Below, piece by piece: positions 1-9,630 of a stretch of DNA of 64,000 bases. The stretch spans positions 124,001 to 188,000 of the forward strand of contig CAYVWR010000009.1 in NCBI GenBank assembly GCA_964455525.1, written 5' to 3'. The translations under genes and the position numbers were made by a program. Positions within the stretch are counted from its first letter, which is position 1. The number at the start of each line of letters is the position of its first letter. A model generated the notes under the pieces. It ran no database searches. It was not told the DNA's origin and worked only from the letters and a program-made list of their open reading frames with translations. Origin of the DNA: JAFDZV01 sp964455525. GTDB lineage: Bacteria; Bacteroidota; Ignavibacteria; OLB7.

Positions 1-513
1 CATCATCCGGAGCGGGTCTTCCGAGTAGGTGACATGAGGGTCCAGCGGTGTACGAAGCAGGCCTCGCTGAAGATCCTCAAGCCCGCCGAACAGATCGATC
101 ACCTCGCCGGTATGTTCCCCACCTACGCGCACTGCCATTGCATTCACAGTGAAATCCCGGCGGCGGAGATCATCCATCAAGGTTCCCTCGGTCACGATCG
201 GCTTGCGTGAATCGGGGTGGTACTCCTCCTTGCGTGTGCCGACAAACTCCAGCTTATAACCATGCACAGGCACCATTGCAGTGCCGAAACGCTCGAAGAT
301 CACCGCATGGGTATTGAATTCACGCGCCACGATCTGTGCAAACTCCACACCGCTCCCCTCTACGGTAAAGTCGATATCGTTTTCATTGCCGGAATGGCGA
401 AGAAGCATATCACGCACATACCCGCCCACAAGGTAGATATTCCTACCCTCGGTGTGTGCTATATCGCCTACGGCATGGATGATCGGATGGGAAATCTCTA
501 TAGTCGTCTTCAC
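1..513 (-). CDS. CCA-adding enzyme / poly(A) polymerase family nucleotidyltransferase (3' end outside window)
   Basis: This is the N-terminal 171 codons of a class II tRNA nucleotidyltransferase-type protein, which adds or repairs the tRNA 3' CCA end in the cytoplasm (or polyadenylates RNA in some paralogues). The frame shows the nucleotide-binding signature YLVGGYVRDMLL, then the metal-binding pair in NDIDFTVEG, then RRDFTVNAMAV and IDLFGGLEDLQRGLLRTP ending in SEDPLRMM. These are the ordered motifs of the family head domain. The start is taken as GTG (511-513) because the recognisable protein begins a few residues later and no in-frame ATG lies just upstream. The C-terminal RNA-binding and any HD domain lie beyond the left edge, so CCA-adding and poly(A) activities cannot be told apart here. 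Family assignment is firm; subtype is open. Confidence 0.93.
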   Translation of the reverse strand, partial: MKTTIEISHPIIHAVGDIAHTEGRNIYLVGGYVRDMLLRHSGNENDIDFTVEGSGVEFAQIVAREFNTHAVIFERFGTAMVPVHGYKLEFVGTRKEEYHPDSRKPIVTEGTLMDDLRRRDFTVNAMAVRVGGEHTGEVIDLFGGLEDLQRGLLRTPLDPHVTYSEDPLRMM

Positions 514-754
514 AGCCTGCTCTTGTCGGGAACCTGATCGAAAGCCGATCGCGGAAAGGGAAGTATCGTTTCGAGAGCCGCCAGCCGAAGATCATGGCAA
601 ACAACACAACAACTCTCAGGAAATGGCGAAGATACGGGAGAAAGAGCAAAGGCAGTGCAGGGGGTGATGGAATCTCTCGGAGCAATCATGGACCGATGGC
701 ATCCGATACAGGCAACCGGCTCTGGAAACCGAACCGACCAAACAGCATCACATC

Positions 755-787
755 CCGGCCCGCCCGTGAACACACGGCACGGGCCGG
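755..787 (-). terminator. Hairpin just after the nuclease gene
   Basis: Arms 755-762 and 780-787 (ccggcccg/cgggccgg) are perfectly complementary, with a GC-rich loop that can fold further. The hairpin lies about 20 nt after the stop of the minus-strand nuclease gene. There is no U-tract. Confidence 0.45.
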
Positions 788-807
788 AAGATGAGGCCGG
801 AAATGCT

Positions 808-1815
808 TCAGTAATCGCGACCGAAGCGAAGGGGCGCCTTGCGTACGCGCACATGCCTGCCTCCGGTTGCTATTCCACCGGCACCACGCCTGTTATTGGT
901 ACGGTGATGCAGCAATCGGAAGTTCCTGTACTGGCGATTCCCCGACTTCGAGTATGGACGGATATGATCGGCCTGCACCCGCCATTCATTCAGAATGAAC
1001 CCCAGATTATCCGGATCTTCGGCCATCAGAAGGCCGCCGTTCCGAAATCTGTTGTAGAGCATCATCAGCAGGCGTTGCTCTGTGGAAGCCTTCCCCTTTT
1101 GCGACTTCTTCTTGATGCCGCCGCTGGGGTACTTGGCAAGAATCGGTATCCTCCTGATACGGTTGCGAAAGCCCTGTGATACAGGCCCGTTCCGATCAAC
1201 AATGTCGAGCGGGGCGTGGGGCGATTCGCTTGTACTGAAGATGCCGGACTGTTCAGCCTCCTGCTGGATACTGCGGAACAGTTGCTTGAGTTCCGTGCCG
1301 ATGATATTTGTGCGGTCGCTAGGAGGGCGAAGCTCCGCATTCACACAGGAAATGCCACCGATCGACCCCTTCACACGAGAAGGCACATGGGGATCGACGC
1401 TATCGTTATAGCTCAAGGTAAGATCGATTGCCACCGCCGCCGCCCCTGCGTTCTTGATCCGTGTCCGAAGCTCCTGCTCCAGCACCCCCCAGGTCCCGCT
1501 GCCACAATTGGCACCCTTGCTCATCGGGGCAATATTATAGGAATGATCGGGACCACCGAGAGCCAGTCCGATGATATGCCCCCCCTCGAAGCTATTCTCC
1601 TTGTAATTGCCCCAGAGTTCCTCGTCCTGTATCGCGAGCGGGAGCAGCGAGCGATCGCGCCCTGGAGGATACTGAACGATGATGACACCGCCGGTCACCC
1701 TTATAGGGCGTTGGAATCCCAGCCCCGGGGCAGGTTCGGATTCGATAGTGATTGATCTACCACCTGAGTAGTTCCAGGTTAGCCTATTGCCCTGTATCTG
1801 GTCTGGATAATCCAT
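808..1815 (-). CDS. Two-module nuclease: Endonuclea_NS_2-like domain plus C-terminal HNH-like domain
   Basis: About 335 aa. The first half holds EGGHIIGLALGGPDHSYN, an asparagine in ANCGSGTWG, then a helix and a strand. This is the order found in the DNA/RNA non-specific endonuclease family (Endonuclea_NS_2), although the usual DRGH reads GGH here. The last 60 residues hold ADHIRPYSKSGN followed by NFRLLHHRTNN, which fits an HNH beta-beta-alpha metal finger. No signal peptide or membrane segment is visible from the chosen ATG at 1813-1815; the reading frame is open further upstream but that part looks non-coding. Two nuclease-like modules in one small protein suggest a toxin-type or DNA-processing role (inference). 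No immunity gene is evident next to it. It stands alone between the CCA gene and the Gfo/Idh operon. Confidence 0.7.
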   Translation of the reverse strand: MDYPDQIQGNRLTWNYSGGRSITIESEPAPGLGFQRPIRVTGGVIIVQYPPGRDRSLLPLAIQDEELWGNYKENSFEGGHIIGLALGGPDHSYNIAPMSKGANCGSGTWGVLEQELRTRIKNAGAAAVAIDLTLSYNDSVDPHVPSRVKGSIGGISCVNAELRPPSDRTNIIGTELKQLFRSIQQEAEQSGIFSTSESPHAPLDIVDRNGPVSQGFRNRIRRIPILAKYPSGGIKKKSQKGKASTEQRLLMMLYNRFRNGGLLMAEDPDNLGFILNEWRVQADHIRPYSKSGNRQYRNFRLLHHRTNNRRGAGGIATGGRHVRVRKAPLRFGRDY

Positions 1816-2030
1816 CGATCGTGCGAGAATGTGTGGAAGAAACAAGGCACCCTTGCGAACTAGGGAGCGGGCGCAACAGTGGTCTTGCGATGAAGGGCAG
1901 CAACCGGCGCTCCGGCACAAAAACAATCAGGCGGAGATAATAATCAAAACAGAAGAGAAGGTCAAAGGATCAGCCCGGCATACCCGGCACATCGAGCGCT
2001 GTGGCAACGCCACACACCACCAGCCATCGC

Positions 2031-3044
2031 TCACGACCGTCTGCCGAGCATCTGCCCCCGTTCTATCTCACGCACGATCTCCTCGGCAACACGCAGGGCC
2101 TCTGCGCCCTGGCGACCGGTTACCGGCGGCGCAGCGCCGGAACGAACGGTTGCCGAGAACGTCCGCAACTCCTCGGCGAGCGCGTTCACCTCGGGGGTCT
2201 GCAACTGCTCGAAGGTGATCGTACGCTGTTTTGTCCCCAGCTCGATCGCTCCAAGGAGCACGGTGGCAGGCCCTGCCGTTTCCATATCATCGGAGATGCG
2301 GAAGACTTCCACCGAGGGTTTGGCGAAATCGATGGAGATATAAGCATCCTGCTGAAACAGGCGCATCTTCCGCATCTGCCGCTGCGAGATCCGGCTTGCG
2401 GTCAGGTTCGCCACACAGCCATTTGCGAACTCCAGCCGTGCATTCGCGATATCAATCGTATCGCTCAGCACCGAAACCCCGCTGGCCCGAACCTCTGCCA
2501 CTGGGCTCCCGGTTACAGTGAGCACCAGGTCGATATCGTGGATCATCAGATCGAGCACAACGGCAACATCGGTAGCGCGAGGACTGAACTGTGCCAGCCT
2601 GTGCGACTCGATGAACATCGGCTCCAGGCGGTGCCCCTGCAATGCCGCAAATGCCGGGTTGAACCGCTCGATATGCCCCACCTGAAGAACCAGATCGCGC
2701 TTCTCGGCAAGCCCGATAACCTCCTGCGCCTCGGCATACAGCGCAGTGATCGGCTTCTCGATAAATACATGCCGCCCTGCATTCAGCAGGCGCCGCGCAA
2801 GCTCGGCATGGGTGGAGGTGGGGGTGACGATGCTCACGGCATCCACCGCCCCGATCAGCTCGTCAAGATTTTCAAAGACTCTGGTCTGGCACTGGCTGCC
2901 GACACGAGCGGCACGATCGCGGTCCTGATCGTAGACGCCCACCAGGGTGGCATCGGCGATTCCCTTCCACAATCGTGCATGAGTGGCGCCCAGATGGCCA
3001 ACACCGATCACGCCGACCCGGAGCGATGCATCATTCTGCTTCAT
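2031..3044 (-). CDS. Gfo/Idh/MocA family NAD(P)-dependent oxidoreductase
   Basis: A 337-aa cytosolic oxidoreductase. The Rossmann signature VGVIGVGHLGATHAR is near the N-terminus. EKPITALYAEAQEV carries the family's EKP motif, with its lysine, and VLDLMIHDIDLV supplies the C-terminal domain aspartate/histidine residues. Length is typical. Members of this family oxidise or epimerise sugars, often nucleotide sugars, but the substrate cannot be read from sequence. It is the last gene of a minus-strand operon: its ATG lies 3 nt after the stop of the T9SS plug gene, so the two are probably translationally coupled. In Bacteroidota such genes often sit near envelope or lipid A genes; that link is inference here. 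Confidence 0.9.
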   Translation of the reverse strand: MKQNDASLRVGVIGVGHLGATHARLWKGIADATLVGVYDQDRDRAARVGSQCQTRVFENLDELIGAVDAVSIVTPTSTHAELARRLLNAGRHVFIEKPITALYAEAQEVIGLAEKRDLVLQVGHIERFNPAFAALQGHRLEPMFIESHRLAQFSPRATDVAVVLDLMIHDIDLVLTVTGSPVAEVRASGVSVLSDTIDIANARLEFANGCVANLTASRISQRQMRKMRLFQQDAYISIDFAKPSVEVFRISDDMETAGPATVLLGAIELGTKQRTITFEQLQTPEVNALAEELRTFSATVRSGAAPPVTGRQGAEALRVAEEIVREIERGQMLGRRS

Positions 3045-3047
3045 ATG

Positions 3048-4409
3048 CTAATTCCGTACTCCAGAAATGTCCACGCCGACACCGATAATCTTATCGTAGC
3101 CGCCGCTGGCGATATCGCGATAATAGACGAACGCATAATACGGTATGCTTGCCGCGGTAAGGTTTCCCTCCAGCAACGATGCATCGGCATCGCGCAGCAT
3201 CATGGCATCGGCATCCCACGTCCCGGAAACGTACTCGTACTCATGGAATGCACGCTTGATAATCCCGCGCGCGATATGGAAGCCGCTTGCCTTATCGAAA
3301 TGAAGTTGCCACTCCGGCTTTACCAACCAGTCGGTAAAGGTGCCCACCACAAACAGATCCTCCTTGACATCGTAGCCCTTCAGATCGAGCCGGAACTCAA
3401 AATCGACATAGTCGGCATCGCTGAGCGGCACATAGCGGTCGGGAGTGATGCCGTTGTTATCATAGGCATTGAAACTGCGGCGAGGAAGATCGCTCAACGG
3501 CGTGCTGAGCACGCTGCCGGTGCTGGGAAAATAGACCAGATCGGTGAGATCGAGCAACCGATGCTCGTTGCCGGCGGGCACATTGGAGAAGACGGCTATC
3601 GATTTCCCGGAGAACGACGGGTACCACTCGATCCAAGGAACGCCCGGCAGACGGTCGTTCCGATCGGTCTGGGGGCTGGCCACCATCGGCGAGTACCATG
3701 CCCCCTTCTGATACAGGACTATGCCATTGACCTGACTGCCGAAGATATCGAAGTCCGGCTCGGCCTCCACACGCACCTTCAATCCATGCTGAAGCACCTC
3801 GGTCTGCGCGCTGATGTAGAAATCGGAATAGACGGAGACATCAACCTTGGCCTGCGACTGCACGGCGAAAAAACGTCCCTCACCAAGGATCTTCGAGCGA
3901 TCGTAATAATCAACGATCCGGGCAAGGTAGTTGCCCGCATGCTCTACGACGAGGCGACTATCAGGGCGTGGGAAGGTGATCTCGCCTATATAATCGTAAT
4001 GCCGTACGCCGATAGGGGCACGCTCGATATGGAAGTCGGTCGTTTGCAGCCTGATCGGGTCCTGCACAAAGATATTTTCGGTTGGAACCCAGTTGCGGTC
4101 GCAATGCACAAGCTGAAGGATGATATTCGGTGGCGCATCGCTCTTCATCTCGAACGCTATCGTCAGCGCGCCGAGAGCCGAGGCCGGTCGGTTAGGCTCG
4201 GGAATGCGGAGAATGGGGGGGCTGCTGACATCCCCCTCGCCATAGATCCGAAGATTAAGCACTTGCGGGGTATCACGACGCAACGAATCGGCAGCGGCGG
4301 CGGCGCTCAGACGTTGCAATGGGACACAGGAGGAGAGCGCGGCCACAACCAGGAGAAGGGCGATCTGGACCGCAAGCAATCGTACAAACCGGACGTTATG
4401 GACGCGCAT
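3048..4409 (-). CDS. DUF5103-type T9SS plug protein, lipoprotein
   Basis: About 453 aa. The N-terminus has a basic start, a hydrophobic segment and the lipobox LSSC, so an outer-membrane or periplasmic lipoprotein is expected. The body is a series of beta-rich segments: PNIILQLVHCDRNWVPTEN, then a CxxxW-like YLARIVDYY region, ending in DLFVVGTFTDWLVKPEW and a Tyr-rich tail. This matches the DUF5103 / type IX secretion plug family as I know it, thought to seal the SprA translocon channel. The start at 4409 is preferred over 4427 because GGAG lies at a suitable distance; it overlaps the end of moaE by 14 nt. Its presence agrees with the several T9SS sorting domains in the window. Confidence 0.82.
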   Translation of the reverse strand: MRVHNVRFVRLLAVQIALLLVVAALSSCVPLQRLSAAAAADSLRRDTPQVLNLRIYGEGDVSSPPILRIPEPNRPASALGALTIAFEMKSDAPPNIILQLVHCDRNWVPTENIFVQDPIRLQTTDFHIERAPIGVRHYDYIGEITFPRPDSRLVVEHAGNYLARIVDYYDRSKILGEGRFFAVQSQAKVDVSVYSDFYISAQTEVLQHGLKVRVEAEPDFDIFGSQVNGIVLYQKGAWYSPMVASPQTDRNDRLPGVPWIEWYPSFSGKSIAVFSNVPAGNEHRLLDLTDLVYFPSTGSVLSTPLSDLPRRSFNAYDNNGITPDRYVPLSDADYVDFEFRLDLKGYDVKEDLFVVGTFTDWLVKPEWQLHFDKASGFHIARGIIKRAFHEYEYVSGTWDADAMMLRDADASLLEGNLTAASIPYYAFVYYRDIASGGYDKIIGVGVDISGVRN

Positions 4410-4821
4410 TAACCCACTCCGTACCATCAGTGAATACTTCCCTCTTCCAGATCGGCACCCGCTTCTTCAATTCTTCGATCACATAGCGGCACCCATCAAA
4501 CGCTGCGGCCCGATGAGGCGAGGCGACAACAACAACAACGGCGGCCTCCCCGATCGCCAGCACCCCGATACGATGATGCACCAGCACGTTGAGCAGGCCC
4601 AACTGCTCGGCTGCCTCAGCTGCGATCAGCTTCAGCTCCCGCTCGGCCATCGGCACATATGCCTCATATTCCAGCCGGAGCACCGCATGGCCAGCTCGTG
4701 CCGAACTGGAATCACGTACCGTGCCGATAAACAGAGCAACCGCTCCGGCCCCCGCATCAGAGGCCATAGCGATCAGAGCACCGGAGTCCAGCGGCGATGA
4801 TGTCACCCTGCAATCAATCAT
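4396..4821 (-). CDS. moaE: Molybdopterin synthase catalytic subunit MoaE
   Basis: A 141-aa protein with the MoaE hallmarks: ALFIGTVRDSS near the N-terminus, LEYEAYVPMAERELK, VHHRIGVLAIGEAAV, then ASPHRAAAFDGCRYVIEELKKRVPIWKREVF, which includes the catalytic lysines. It transfers sulfur from the MoaD thiocarboxylate to cyclic pyranopterin monophosphate to make molybdopterin in the cytoplasm. It starts 3 nt after the moaD stop and overlaps the plug gene, so the four genes form one minus-strand operon. No other Moco genes are in the window. Confidence 0.95.
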   Translation of the reverse strand: MIDCRVTSSPLDSGALIAMASDAGAGAVALFIGTVRDSSSARAGHAVLRLEYEAYVPMAERELKLIAAEAAEQLGLLNVLVHHRIGVLAIGEAAVVVVVASPHRAAAFDGCRYVIEELKKRVPIWKREVFTDGTEWVNARP

Positions 4822-4824
4822 CGA

Positions 4825-5064
4825 TCAGCCTCCCGCAACCGGTGGAATAATGGCCACCTCGGCGGCATCGCCGATGCGATCATCATCAGCAACATACTGC
4901 ATATCAGCAGCGATACGAGAGATCGCCCGGCACTCGGCAAGCGATGGATGCCGTTCGATAAGCAGCTCCCAGAGCCGATCGACAGTGCCCTGGCCCTCGA
5001 AGAGAAGCTCCTCCGAGGAAACCCCTGCCCGCTCGCGCGCCAGACCGAAATAGAGAATCTTCAT
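4825..5064 (-). CDS. moaD: Molybdopterin synthase small subunit MoaD
   Basis: A 79-aa ubiquitin-like sulfur carrier. It starts MKILYFGLARERAG, has the beta-grasp helix ELLIERHPSLAE, and ends VAIIPPVAGG with the terminal Gly-Gly that is adenylated and thiocarboxylated. The ATG at 5064 gives the usual MoaD length; a longer frame (from 5094) adds ten unsupported residues. It is the first gene of the moaD-moaE-plug-oxidoreductase operon. Confidence 0.93.
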   Translation of the reverse strand: MKILYFGLARERAGVSSEELLFEGQGTVDRLWELLIERHPSLAECRAISRIAADMQYVADDDRIGDAAEVAIIPPVAGG

Positions 5065-5419
5065 GATGATAAATCCTGACAAACAAATCGGCAAGCTATA
5101 AGCTATATACGATAGGCTCGCGGCATTATTCTTCGCACCGGAACTGCCCGCTCTCGCCCCGGCGTACGCTCCTCCCCCCGAATGGAGTGGTTATGATGGA
5201 AAAATGGCGTGAGAAAAAATAGAAAGGATGTGTCACGATGCCATAGAGCTTAGCCGGATCAACCTGTAACAGGTGACGATCGGAGCGTGCTCTGCGTGCT
5301 CAACAGCAGCAATACACTGGATTTCTCCCCGGATCGGCCCCATCACAACAACAGAAGGGCGTTATCCGGTGCGGATACGCCCTTCTCATCCATACTATCA
5401 CAGATAATGGATGTCCTGA
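5065..5419. other. Intergenic region between moaD and the large T9SS gene
   Basis: It should hold the promoter of the moaD operon on the minus strand; I could not identify a convincing box or a Moco riboswitch. The left-facing hairpin at 5353-5386 belongs to the T9SS gene on the right. Confidence 0.4.
5353..5386 (-). terminator. Hairpin after the large T9SS gene
   Basis: Arms 5353-5368 and 5372-5386 pair over 15 bp with one bulged T and a 3-nt loop, 33 nt after the stop of the minus-strand T9SS gene. It is followed on the minus strand by gttgttgtg, so there is only a weak U-rich stretch. Confidence 0.65.
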
Positions 5420-8400
5420 TTACTTCACGACATCCAATCGCCCAATGGCCACCTGATCGCCCGACTCCACCCGGTAGTAGTATGCACCGCTGGGGAGCGT
5501 GCGCAGATCCAATCCCACACGGTGCTCTCCGGCGCTCACTATCATCTCCCCCGCTTCCAATACCAGAGCACCGCTCAGGTTGTATACAGCTATGCGCACC
5601 TTCCCTCCATGCGATGTCCCATAGACGATCTCCACACGATCGCGTGCAGGGTTCGGCAGGCTTGTGCCCAACCACAATCCACTTCCCTCAACTCCCCGGC
5701 TCACACCGCTCGCAACTCCACCACCTCGATCCTGCTCACCTAACTCCACACCATCACCCCATACCCAATCACCTCGACCGCCAAAGCCCTGCAAGCTCAC
5801 ACCGTTCAGCAATACCTCCTGAACTCCGTTCACTCCATTGCTCTCGATCTCCAACACACCGCTTGTACGACCCGACGTACGGGGCGTGTACGTCACCTCC
5901 ACACTCTCCACCTGTCCACCCCTCAGAACCTCTCGCTCCAAACGAGATACATGGAAGATCCCTGACTCCGCCCCCCCTACCTTCCCCTGGAACACATGTA
6001 ACTCCATCGTTCCGGCATTCCGAATATGCACGCGACGACGAACAGACTTCCCAACGCTCACCATGCCAAAATCCAGCTCCGATACATCCAGCTCGATACG
6101 GCGGCTCCCACCACTGCCACGGAGATCGCTCACCGTCGTGTCCCCACCTGAGCTGACTATCTCCAGATGACCCACACGACTCCCTTCCACTCCACCGGCC
6201 ACCGGCGCAAACACCACCGACAGCCCTAGCTCCTCACCGGCCATCAGCAGATATGGCAGGTGCGGCCAGCGCTGATCCACATCTTCGGAAAACTCCCCTG
6301 CATCCGGCCCCACGATGCGTAGCTCGCCCAGATACACCGGACGGCTTGTCGTGTTCCGCAGATACACTATACCTCGACGATGATCCGCTGCTCCGCCACC
6401 GATCAGAGCCGTGCCAAAGTCATGGCTGCTCGCATACAAGTCAGCAAAGCCACGACCGTATAGATCAATGTAATAGGTCCCACGTTCGCTGATGCCATCC
6501 AGGGCGATCGTCGAATCGTTGCTCACCAGGCGCAGGGTTGCCCGACGCGAGCCTTCGCGTCGTGGCGAGAAGCGCAGCACAAGGGTATCGGATGACGACG
6601 GTGGGATCAGCAGATCGCCGGTAGCGCTATCGACCGATGCATGGAACGAGCGCAGGATGCGGAACTCATCGACATCACCGGCATTGATGGCGAGCGCGGC
6701 CGAGGAGATACGAAGCGAGCAGAGTCCGGGGTTGGCGATGACGAGCGTCGTATCGGCCCACTCCCCGACACGTATCGTCTTGAAGAGGAGGGCCTTTGGA
6801 AGACCTCCGAGCATATTATCTGAGAGGCGGCTGCCAACACCACGCCCATACAGATCCGCACGCAGAAGTCCGGTCGTCATCACGCCGTTTGTATCGGCAC
6901 TGGTATGATTGAGCGCATTGGTTCTCATGTACATCCGTCCGAAGCGCTTTTCCGGGCGGGCACCTGCAAAGCAGAGATACATACGCCGACTTGTCTGTGG
7001 AGCCAGCTCGATCGGGAATGTAGCCATCGGATTGGCCGAGGCCGGGCTGAGTGGCGGAGCAAGCGAAAGAAAATAATCGCCGATGGGGATCGGGCGCCCG
7101 GACTTATCGCGGCGCACAGCATATCGCGGCACTCCCTGCCCGTACAAGGTATCGGTCACAAGAAAATCGAGGCCATTGATGACAACCGGCACGGCACTTG
7201 GGTTCTCCAGATCGACCGTGTAGAAGGTGGCCATATCTCCAACACAACTGAACATGTTCGTGAACAGGCTGCTTGCGGAATCGAGGGCCTTTCCTGCTAT
7301 CGAGACCGTGAGCGCACGTGTGGAGGCGGATGCGTTCAGCGTGAAGGTATAGACCTGTTTATCGACTGCGACAGTCAATGTTGCCGGTTGAGGGCCGCTA
7401 CGTCCCGGCAATGGCGAAAATGTTATCTGCGGCGTATTGGAGCCAAGCGCCGGAATCGAGGCGCTTGTGGGAAGGATGGAATACTGCCCGTTACCCCCGG
7501 TAATGCTATACGTAATATCGGCCGAAGCGCCAGTGCTGATATTGGTTGCGGCAAACGGCGTGAACGTCTGAGGGTTGCCAACAACAACCTGGAAGCCATT
7601 CAGCAGAACATCCCCGCTTGCCATGGTCGAGGTTCCCCCTTGCGAGATATTGCCGGTCAGGACAACACGAGGCGTCACCACCGCACGGATGCGATACGAA
7701 CGTGAGCAACCATTGGCCAGATCGGTGATCTTCAGGATAGCTTCACGAACATCGACCCCTCCCGGCGTAAAGTTGATAACGGGAGTGATAGAGCCACCAG
7801 CAGCCAGCGAGCCAGAGATGGTCTGCGTGCCGCTGCTCTGAAACATGTAATCCGATGCAGCGGCGCCACTGATGACGATGGAGTAGTTCCGCGTTGCGCA
7901 GGAACCGCTCGGCAACGTCAGGCTGAACGGCGTAAACGATGCAGGGGTGGAACCATAGACATAGCTCCTATTGATTAGCGTATCCCCATCTGCCATGCTT
8001 ACGGTGCCGCCCCCCGCACCGGTAATGCCAACGGGACGGAAATAACATGGAGTGAACGCATAGATGGTGCCGTTGGTGATCGGTGTAAGATGGAGCGCGA
8101 CGGCATTATTGGCGACCGTAGCGCTTAGCGTGGCGCTGGTTCCACCACTCGGCGTAAGACTGAAGAAATTTCCTGATCCGGCAGCCATGCCGATGGAGGC
8201 AGCGGTAGCCTGTCCTGCGGCGGCCCACATCGCCCCGTAATGATATTCGATCCTGTTTGTCCCCTCATACAACCGTGTCTGGAACTGGAAAAACATCGCA
8301 GCCGTAGGGCAGGTAAAACTCCAATATCCCAGAGAGTTCACCAGGTTGGTACGCCACTCGATTGTCAGCACCCTGTTTGGTGCTGTTCCTGAAACCTGGT

Positions 8401-8866
8401 AGGAGACGCCGGTATTTACCGGCGGGTTGCATGGAGTGGCCTGATGGGTGCCATCCAGCGTGCTCATCTGCTGCCAGAACGGAGCGAGAATCGGATAGGT
8501 AGGAGGGCTGGTGAGATTATTTGCGTAGGAACCGCTAGTGGTAGTTCCAAGAATAACAAGGCCGCTTGTATTAACCGAGAACTGCGTATATACGGCACAC
8601 TCGTAGATAAAGTTGAAGCCGATGTTCAACGTGCCCGATGTAGCCTGATCATTATAGCTTCCTGCGGTTGTTGGCCCTGATGGCGTTGGGCCTATAACAT
8701 TTGTGCCGCCGACCAGCGGAGTAAAGGTAGCAAAACCAGCGGACGCCTGATAATCACTTGCAAGGAAAGCCCACGAAGGAGCAAACACGGTGCAAAACAG
8801 GATCGCAGTAGCCGCTATCAACCTGCCGACGATCAACCCCTTTGTACGATGCGGAATTGGTAGCAT
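5420..8866 (-). CDS. Choice-of-anchor D-type repeat protein with T9SS type A sorting domain
   Basis: About 1148 aa. An N-terminal signal segment (RLIAATAILFCTVFAPSWA) is followed by a nidogen/MAM-like region (ILAPFWQQMSTLDG). Next come several immunoglobulin-like units of the choice-of-anchor D or ASH kind, recognisable by FGTALIGGGAADHRRG and DFGMVSVGKSVRRRVHI with HIRNAGTMEL. The last 75 residues are a type A sorting domain: LPNPARDRVEIVYG, a YNLSGALV strand, and LPSGAYYYRVESG ending in basic residues. It is therefore expected to be exported by T9SS and anchored or released at the surface; its ligand is unknown. The ATG at 8866 has GGAG 7 nt upstream and gives a cleaner signal peptide than 8878. 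A decayed paralogue lies about 3 kb to the right. Confidence 0.85.
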   Translation of the reverse strand: MLPIPHRTKGLIVGRLIAATAILFCTVFAPSWAFLASDYQASAGFATFTPLVGGTNVIGPTPSGPTTAGSYNDQATSGTLNIGFNFIYECAVYTQFSVNTSGLVILGTTTSGSYANNLTSPPTYPILAPFWQQMSTLDGTHQATPCNPPVNTGVSYQVSGTAPNRVLTIEWRTNLVNSLGYWSFTCPTAAMFFQFQTRLYEGTNRIEYHYGAMWAAAGQATAASIGMAAGSGNFFSLTPSGGTSATLSATVANNAVALHLTPITNGTIYAFTPCYFRPVGITGAGGGTVSMADGDTLINRSYVYGSTPASFTPFSLTLPSGSCATRNYSIVISGAAASDYMFQSSGTQTISGSLAAGGSITPVINFTPGGVDVREAILKITDLANGCSRSYRIRAVVTPRVVLTGNISQGGTSTMASGDVLLNGFQVVVGNPQTFTPFAATNISTGASADITYSITGGNGQYSILPTSASIPALGSNTPQITFSPLPGRSGPQPATLTVAVDKQVYTFTLNASASTRALTVSIAGKALDSASSLFTNMFSCVGDMATFYTVDLENPSAVPVVINGLDFLVTDTLYGQGVPRYAVRRDKSGRPIPIGDYFLSLAPPLSPASANPMATFPIELAPQTSRRMYLCFAGARPEKRFGRMYMRTNALNHTSADTNGVMTTGLLRADLYGRGVGSRLSDNMLGGLPKALLFKTIRVGEWADTTLVIANPGLCSLRISSAALAINAGDVDEFRILRSFHASVDSATGDLLIPPSSSDTLVLRFSPRREGSRRATLRLVSNDSTIALDGISERGTYYIDLYGRGFADLYASSHDFGTALIGGGAADHRRGIVYLRNTTSRPVYLGELRIVGPDAGEFSEDVDQRWPHLPYLLMAGEELGLSVVFAPVAGGVEGSRVGHLEIVSSGGDTTVSDLRGSGGSRRIELDVSELDFGMVSVGKSVRRRVHIRNAGTMELHVFQGKVGGAESGIFHVSRLEREVLRGGQVESVEVTYTPRTSGRTSGVLEIESNGVNGVQEVLLNGVSLQGFGGRGDWVWGDGVELGEQDRGGGVASGVSRGVEGSGLWLGTSLPNPARDRVEIVYGTSHGGKVRIAVYNLSGALVLEAGEMIVSAGEHRVGLDLRTLPSGAYYYRVESGDQVAIGRLDVVK

Positions 8867-9630
8867 GAGCAACTCCATACGGATAGTTTGGTGAATGGAA
8901 CTGAATGGTCAGAACGTATCCCTGATAGGAGAACAGCCGGGGGAGGTGAGCATTACTACAAACACAAAATTCCTGCTGAAATTTTCCGGTCGAGAAAATA
9001 CATGGTGCAGGAAACCGAAGCTCTTTTTAGAACATCAGCGCCATCTATCATATGTATCTCGGTTCCGATCCAACGCCGAGATTACCATAGAGGCATGATG
9101 AAACACGCTGCCAGACCGTTCGGGCCGGACAGATTTATTCAGCGGGCATCACCAGGTTATAAGAGCTTCCATAATACCTGATGATCCTGGCGGCCCTGTC
9201 CATAGATTGTGAGGACAGAACATTGTGCATCCCTGAAAGACGATGAAGGTAGAGTGGACCAATCGACTTATGCCGGACCGCACTTGTATTCCGGCCCCTT
9301 CTCTCTCTGTTCGATGAACATTATCGCTCGTATGGTATGCCTGGATATGTGAGAGACCTCTATGAATATAGAGAACGATTGTTGCAGTGGAAAAATCACA
9401 ACGATTGCGATGAACAATGAAAATAACTCAGGAGAGTCCCGGAATTCCATCAAGGAACGATCAGCCTGGCCGCCCCATCCATATACTATGGACGCCCTGC
9501 ACCTATTCCCCTCTGCTCAACGGCGAAGCAAGTATAGCAAAAACCATAAACATTCTCTCATAGCATAGGCACGGCCGGCACTAATTCCGGCCATCCCACT
9601 GCATCTTCCATGCTATACTACCCTATACTA
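8867..9630. other. Long intergenic region
   Basis: No convincing coding frame on either strand. It holds the upstream region of the T9SS gene and, at 9573-9592, a short hairpin (ggccgg/ccggcc) that could end transcription of the sigma-factor gene to the right. Confidence 0.4.

Noticed and set aside
2001..4412. Plus-strand open frame of about 800 codons opposite the oxidoreductase and plug genes
   Set aside because: It is the antisense shadow of two recognisable minus-strand genes, caused by GC-rich codon use.
5065..5340. Molybdenum cofactor riboswitch upstream of moaD
   Set aside because: I looked for the conserved helices on the minus strand and found no convincing match.
8888..9181. Possible small gene upstream of the large T9SS gene
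   Set aside because: Two competing plus-strand frames, neither with a motif; it overlaps the likely promoter region of the T9SS gene.
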